A DNA stretch of 64,000 bases from NCBI GenBank assembly GCA_026419775.2, contig JAOPGA020000623.1, positions 33,525-97,524 of the forward strand, in the 5' to 3' direction. The stretch is from Acrasis kona. Lineage: Eukaryota > Heterolobosea > Eutetramitea > Acrasida > Acrasidae. Below, one piece after another: positions 60,832 through 64,000 of this stretch. Below the pieces are notes generated by a model that was given only the letters and a program-made list of their open reading frames with translations, was not told where the DNA came from and made no database searches. A program made the translations under genes and the position numbers. Positions within the stretch are counted from its first letter, which is position 1, and every line of letters starts with the position of its first letter.

Positions 60832-62416
60832 ATGTCAGGAAAAAAGAAGGAAGCCTCACCTCAAGACGAAGCTGAGTTAAAACTTGCTGGATTGTCAATT
60901 TCCGAAACCAGCCCCAACGCCCAAAGCTCATCCCAACCCAACAGCCCCCAAAGATCAAGCCAACAGGTCAATAGAGCTTCAACATCATCCCAGCCAAGCA
61001 GCCCTTCCGGATCAAGCCAACTGGTCAATAGAGCTTCAACATCATCCCAACCCAACAGCCCCCAAAGATCAAGCCAACAGGTCAATAGAGCTTCAACATC
61101 ATCCCAGCCAAGCAGCCCTTCCGGATCAAGACAACAACAGAACATTGTGACTACTCATCGTGGGCTAATGGTTTCTGATGTAGACTCCGAAACAAATCGT
61201 CTATCTCATCTAGTAGCCTTCCTAGCACCCGTCCGTAACTTTCGACTAGTGACGGGCGAACTGTTAGAGATCGTAGACGAGTGGAAAAGAGTGAGCTTGA
61301 CGAAGGACAAACATTATGTCCGAAGTGTTGGACAAGAAGAACAAACCGTTTTCGTTTTTATGCTTCAAAGACAAAAGAACTCTCTAGAGAGCTTATTGCT
61401 AGAATTGTGTTACTGCGTGCTGAACAAGATTTGCCTGATTCCTGAATATAGGACAAAGGCCTTCGAAGCTATTGATCGTGTCAGAGCGAACATGGTCCAA
61501 GAAATCTCCAAGTCAGACACTAAGTTGAGCCTCCTGACCTTGCTCTATGAAAGGTTCGCAAAATGGTTCGTTCAGATTTTAGCAGGATCGAAGAAGATGG
61601 ATGAGTTCTTGGACGATCCACATTTGCACATGAAGCTGAATTTCTTCATTTCCACTACGCTCAAAGAAGATGAGGCCAAAAAGTACACCAAAGTAGATTT
61701 TTTAAGTGGAATCTTCAAGAGTATTGAATGTTCCACCAGGATTGAAAAATCATCAATTCCACAGTTACGTCATCAATCTTACGAAGCATAGAAACGTATA
61801 TCACTTTGACGGTTTACCAGGTGTCAACATGAAGTTTTTTGTCAGAAATCAAGCAGAGATCGTGATTATTGGAGCGTTGTTAGATGAGATCGACTTCAAA
61901 GATCACTTCAATACCCTAGGCTTCAACGTTGTCCAGATAGATGACGACGGAGCATGTATGTTCGGCACCCTTGCTCATCTAAATGGAAACCAAGAAACAA
62001 AGGACCAAGTTAGAAAAAGAGTCATTAACCATCTAAGAAATGTATTGAGTGGGTTGATTGATTCTAATTTGAAGATCAGCGAGCTTTTGCAAAGTGAAGA
62101 AGATATGGACGAGTTGACCGTAAACCTATTGAATGGCATGATTGCCAACAACAACGGTGGCGATCTCACACTACCCGAGTATCTGGAAAGAATGTCTCGT
62201 GAAAATGAGTATGGTGGACAAGCCGAGCTGATTGCTGCTGCTAACGCTTATGGAGCCAACATTAGAGTGCATCGTGATCATAACGTTGAAGTGTATGATG
62301 AAGACAACATCAACAGAGGTACGAACAGGGTAGTGTGGAATGTGCATCTCCAAGGTGAACATTATAATGCACTTGAGTACATCAAAGAAGACAAGAAATC
62401 TGATGACGGTCATTGA
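60832..62416 (+). CDS. OTU-domain cysteine protease with repeat N-terminus, one frame shift
   Basis: ATG 60832 opens a frame to TAG 61789-61791; a +1 frame, open from 61706, continues to TGA 62414-62416. The parts fit one protein of about 527 residues with a shift in 61706-61791. N-terminus: Ser/Gln/Pro-rich with four 19-residue repeats. Middle: about 200 helical residues of unknown fold. C-terminus: OTU domain with DDDGACMFGTLAHL (Asp-Gly-x-Cys nucleophile), YGGQAELIAAANAYGANIRV and GEHYNALEYI (catalytic His). OTU enzymes cut ubiquitin chains. Alternatively two genes overlap. A programmed +1 shift, a sequence error or decay may explain the break. Confidence 0.75.
60928..61155 (+). repeat. 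57-bp coding tandem repeats (4 units, A-B-A-B order)
   Basis: Units at 60928, 60985, 61042 and 61099; types A (SQPNSPQRSSQQVN) and B (SQPSSPSGSSQLVN) alternate, so the true duplicated block is 114 bp. The last unit diverges after about 32 bp. They encode the disordered N-terminus of the OTU protein. Confidence 0.9.
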
Positions 62417-62925
62417 TCAGCGAATAAATTCATTTCGCCATTAATTTTTACACTTTCACACTGTAAACAATCTTAAACAATCAAATTATTACTTACCTCA
62501 CAGGAAACTTATTCGCTGTTTGGTTTTCGATAAATCGATCGTTTTCGGATCAACATCCATACCAAACATGAATCTTATGTAACTGAGTTCTTAATTAATT
62601 CTAATTATTCACACTAAGAGTGACTTTTCAATAGCTGATCAAAGAATTGATCCCTTTAAAAAGAGATTATTGTCATCATAACAATATTAATTGTTCAAAG
62701 ATGTCTATCCATAAATCAACTTCAAACGTATGAGAGAAGATGTGTGTAACCTGAGGATAATCCTCAGACTTTTTACAAAAATAAACACGATGGGAATCCT
62801 CCGGATTCCGGAGAATGAAAATCTGACGAAAATCCGCCAGGTGGATTTAGCGTATGATCGACATGTTACCTCACATGAACAACGTGAAAATTGAAAATGT
62901 AACATAAAAAATAAAAGTACTTCGA
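62417..62925. other. 509-bp intergenic region with three short palindromes
   Basis: Between the ends of two convergent genes. Hairpin-forming palindromes lie at 62751-62767, 62799-62813 and 62830-62848. No gene seen. Confidence 0.5.
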
Positions 62926-64000
62926 TTATGAACGAACGAATTTATTTTGAGGCATTTCTTGTGTACCTTTACTTGGTGACCTTTCCTCAAGGTTTCTTTT
63001 CTTGAGTTTCCTCCTTTGCCTTATCATAGTTGTGGAGACATGTTCTTCGGATGTCTCATCAGAGCGACTAACCTCGCATGTGTCGGTTCTAGCAGGCAGT
63101 ACTCCAGTGTCCACATGTACTGCAGTTTGAACCACATCCTCAACCGGATCTGCTTTTTCAGAGGAAAAGTCCAATGTATCCAAGGCGGCCACATCATCAT
63201 TGAAGCTACGGCCCCCAAATGAACTGTTCAGCTCAAAAGTAAACGAATCGTCCGCTACTAAAGCATCTGTTGAAAAAGTCTGCTTTAAGATTGCGAGTTG
63301 AGCCTTAAACTTCTTTTGCAGACCCCAAGGTATTCCCAAACGTTTGTCGGCGATGTCTTCGTCTGTCATGAGATCCAATACCTCTCCGTCAATGGCCTCC
63401 GTTTGAAAAAGATCTTTAAAAAGTTAAATTGGTGTAAACATAATTATGTACCTGTAAGACCTTGCAGACCAGATTGTTGAAGCCACAAACACACCTCATT
63501 GACTGAGAATGTTTTCAAAGTCTTCGGATCTGTTTGCGCTGGAGCAGCTTCTTCGGCTACTTCCACAGCAACTTCTACATCTATCGTCGCCTCTGGCTCT
63601 TGTGGTGATGACACTTCATCTTGGTTGGGTTCTTTCTGTGACTCTAACCACAAGGCAACAGCAGCTTCCTCAAGATTGTCCTGCTCGTCAGGATCCTCAA
63701 ATTCACCTTCGGCATCGAACCTGTTTAAGGTGTCATCGTTTCCAAGCTTGAATTTGTTAACGGTTTATTTTACAAAAAAGCTTACTATATATGGTCTAAT
63801 ATCTTGGAAATGGTACCAATGTTTCGAAATGGTGTTTGGATTCTCCTGTCCACGACCTCCGGTAAATCCCCATTCTATTAGTGCCATGTATTCCTTTAAT
63901 CCGGCACCAATTTGGTGGATCTTTCCTGACCTTGGAAATTGAGACTTGTTCTTCTTACGGTACCTTTTCGGCAAACGAACAACAACACGGTACGGTCACC
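62926..64000 (-). CDS. SAM-domain protein (5' end beyond window)
   Basis: Exons: upstream to 63786, 63746-63452 and 63413-62926; introns 39 and 38 nt. The 5' exon reads back to about 63995 (KRYRKKNKSQFPRSGKIHQI...), where a TGA appears, so the true beginning is another exon outside or very near the edge. The SAM domain spans the last splice: FSVNEVCLWLQQSGLQGLTD, FQTEAIDGEVLDLMTDEDIA, KRLGIPWGLQKKFKAQLAIL. SAM domains form protein or RNA complexes. Regions on both sides are acidic and disordered, with a basic end (RQRRKLKKRNLEERSP). The partner is unknown. Confidence 0.78.

Noticed and set aside
60928-61155. CRISPR-like array
   Set aside because: The repeats are contiguous, in frame and coding, without spacers.

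Overview
This window looks like nuclear DNA of a free-living, flagellum-bearing protist, probably an excavate amoeboflagellate of the Heterolobosea (Naegleria/Acrasis type). That placement is inference. It rests on compact genes on both strands with gaps often under 300 bp, AT-rich DNA, the standard genetic code (TAA, TAG and TGA all end genes), many RCC1-like, RING and ankyrin genes, a radial-spoke-type MORN protein, and very short GT-AG introns. I could resolve 26 introns by reading frame and homology within recognisable genes. All are 36-43 nt, except one possible in-frame intron of 45 nt.\n\nLayout. 1-9.9 kb: prefoldin 3 (partial), MORN protein, an unknown coiled protein, a tandem RNase III-like protein, RCC1-like protein, EF-hand protein, a 53-aa mini-gene and a lactonase. 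9.9-14 kb: small secreted protein, a six-exon prostaglandin/alkenal reductase, a dead glutathione transferase head-to-head with it, then 1.7 kb without a clear gene but with a 54-nt hairpin. 14-31.5 kb: large nuclear-type low-complexity protein, ATG13, an alpha-solenoid protein, carbonyl reductase, HIT hydrolase, RCC1-like protein, a possible V-ATPase accessory protein, eIF2A and an ABC half-transporter. 31.5-42.8 kb: complete eukaryotic nitrate reductase, DUF455 protein, guanylate kinase, alpha/beta hydrolase, a broken Cys-rich gene, TAF12, RING and SANT proteins, ankyrin protein. 43-54.9 kb: small membrane or GPI protein, a GT18 glycosyltransferase broken by a 14-bp duplication, an unknown protein, TBP with two apparent 1-nt insertions, ELAPOR-type receptor, phospholipase D, MARCH-type ligase, small secreted protein. 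54.9-60 kb: gene-poor and decayed, with a small possible cyclin-docking protein, a broken membrane-protein gene and degenerate reading frames around an ambiguous base at 58759. 60-64 kb: a divergent NADAR / OTU-protease pair sharing a repeat-bearing promoter, then a SAM-domain gene running off the end.\n\nGenes that belong together functionally: TBP and TAF12 (basal transcription, 8 kb apart), prefoldin and eIF2A (protein synthesis and folding), ATG13 and the ELAPOR-type receptor (autophagy and endolysosome), the alkenal reductase, dead GST and carbonyl reductase (electrophile detoxification). No operon-like logic is expected.\n\nThe most striking pattern is that several recognisable genes, including TBP, continue in a neighbouring frame after a single extra nucleotide. 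This is either consensus error, recent decay, or +1 frameshifting. The best candidate for a little-described system is the NADAR/OTU pair at 60-62.4 kb.
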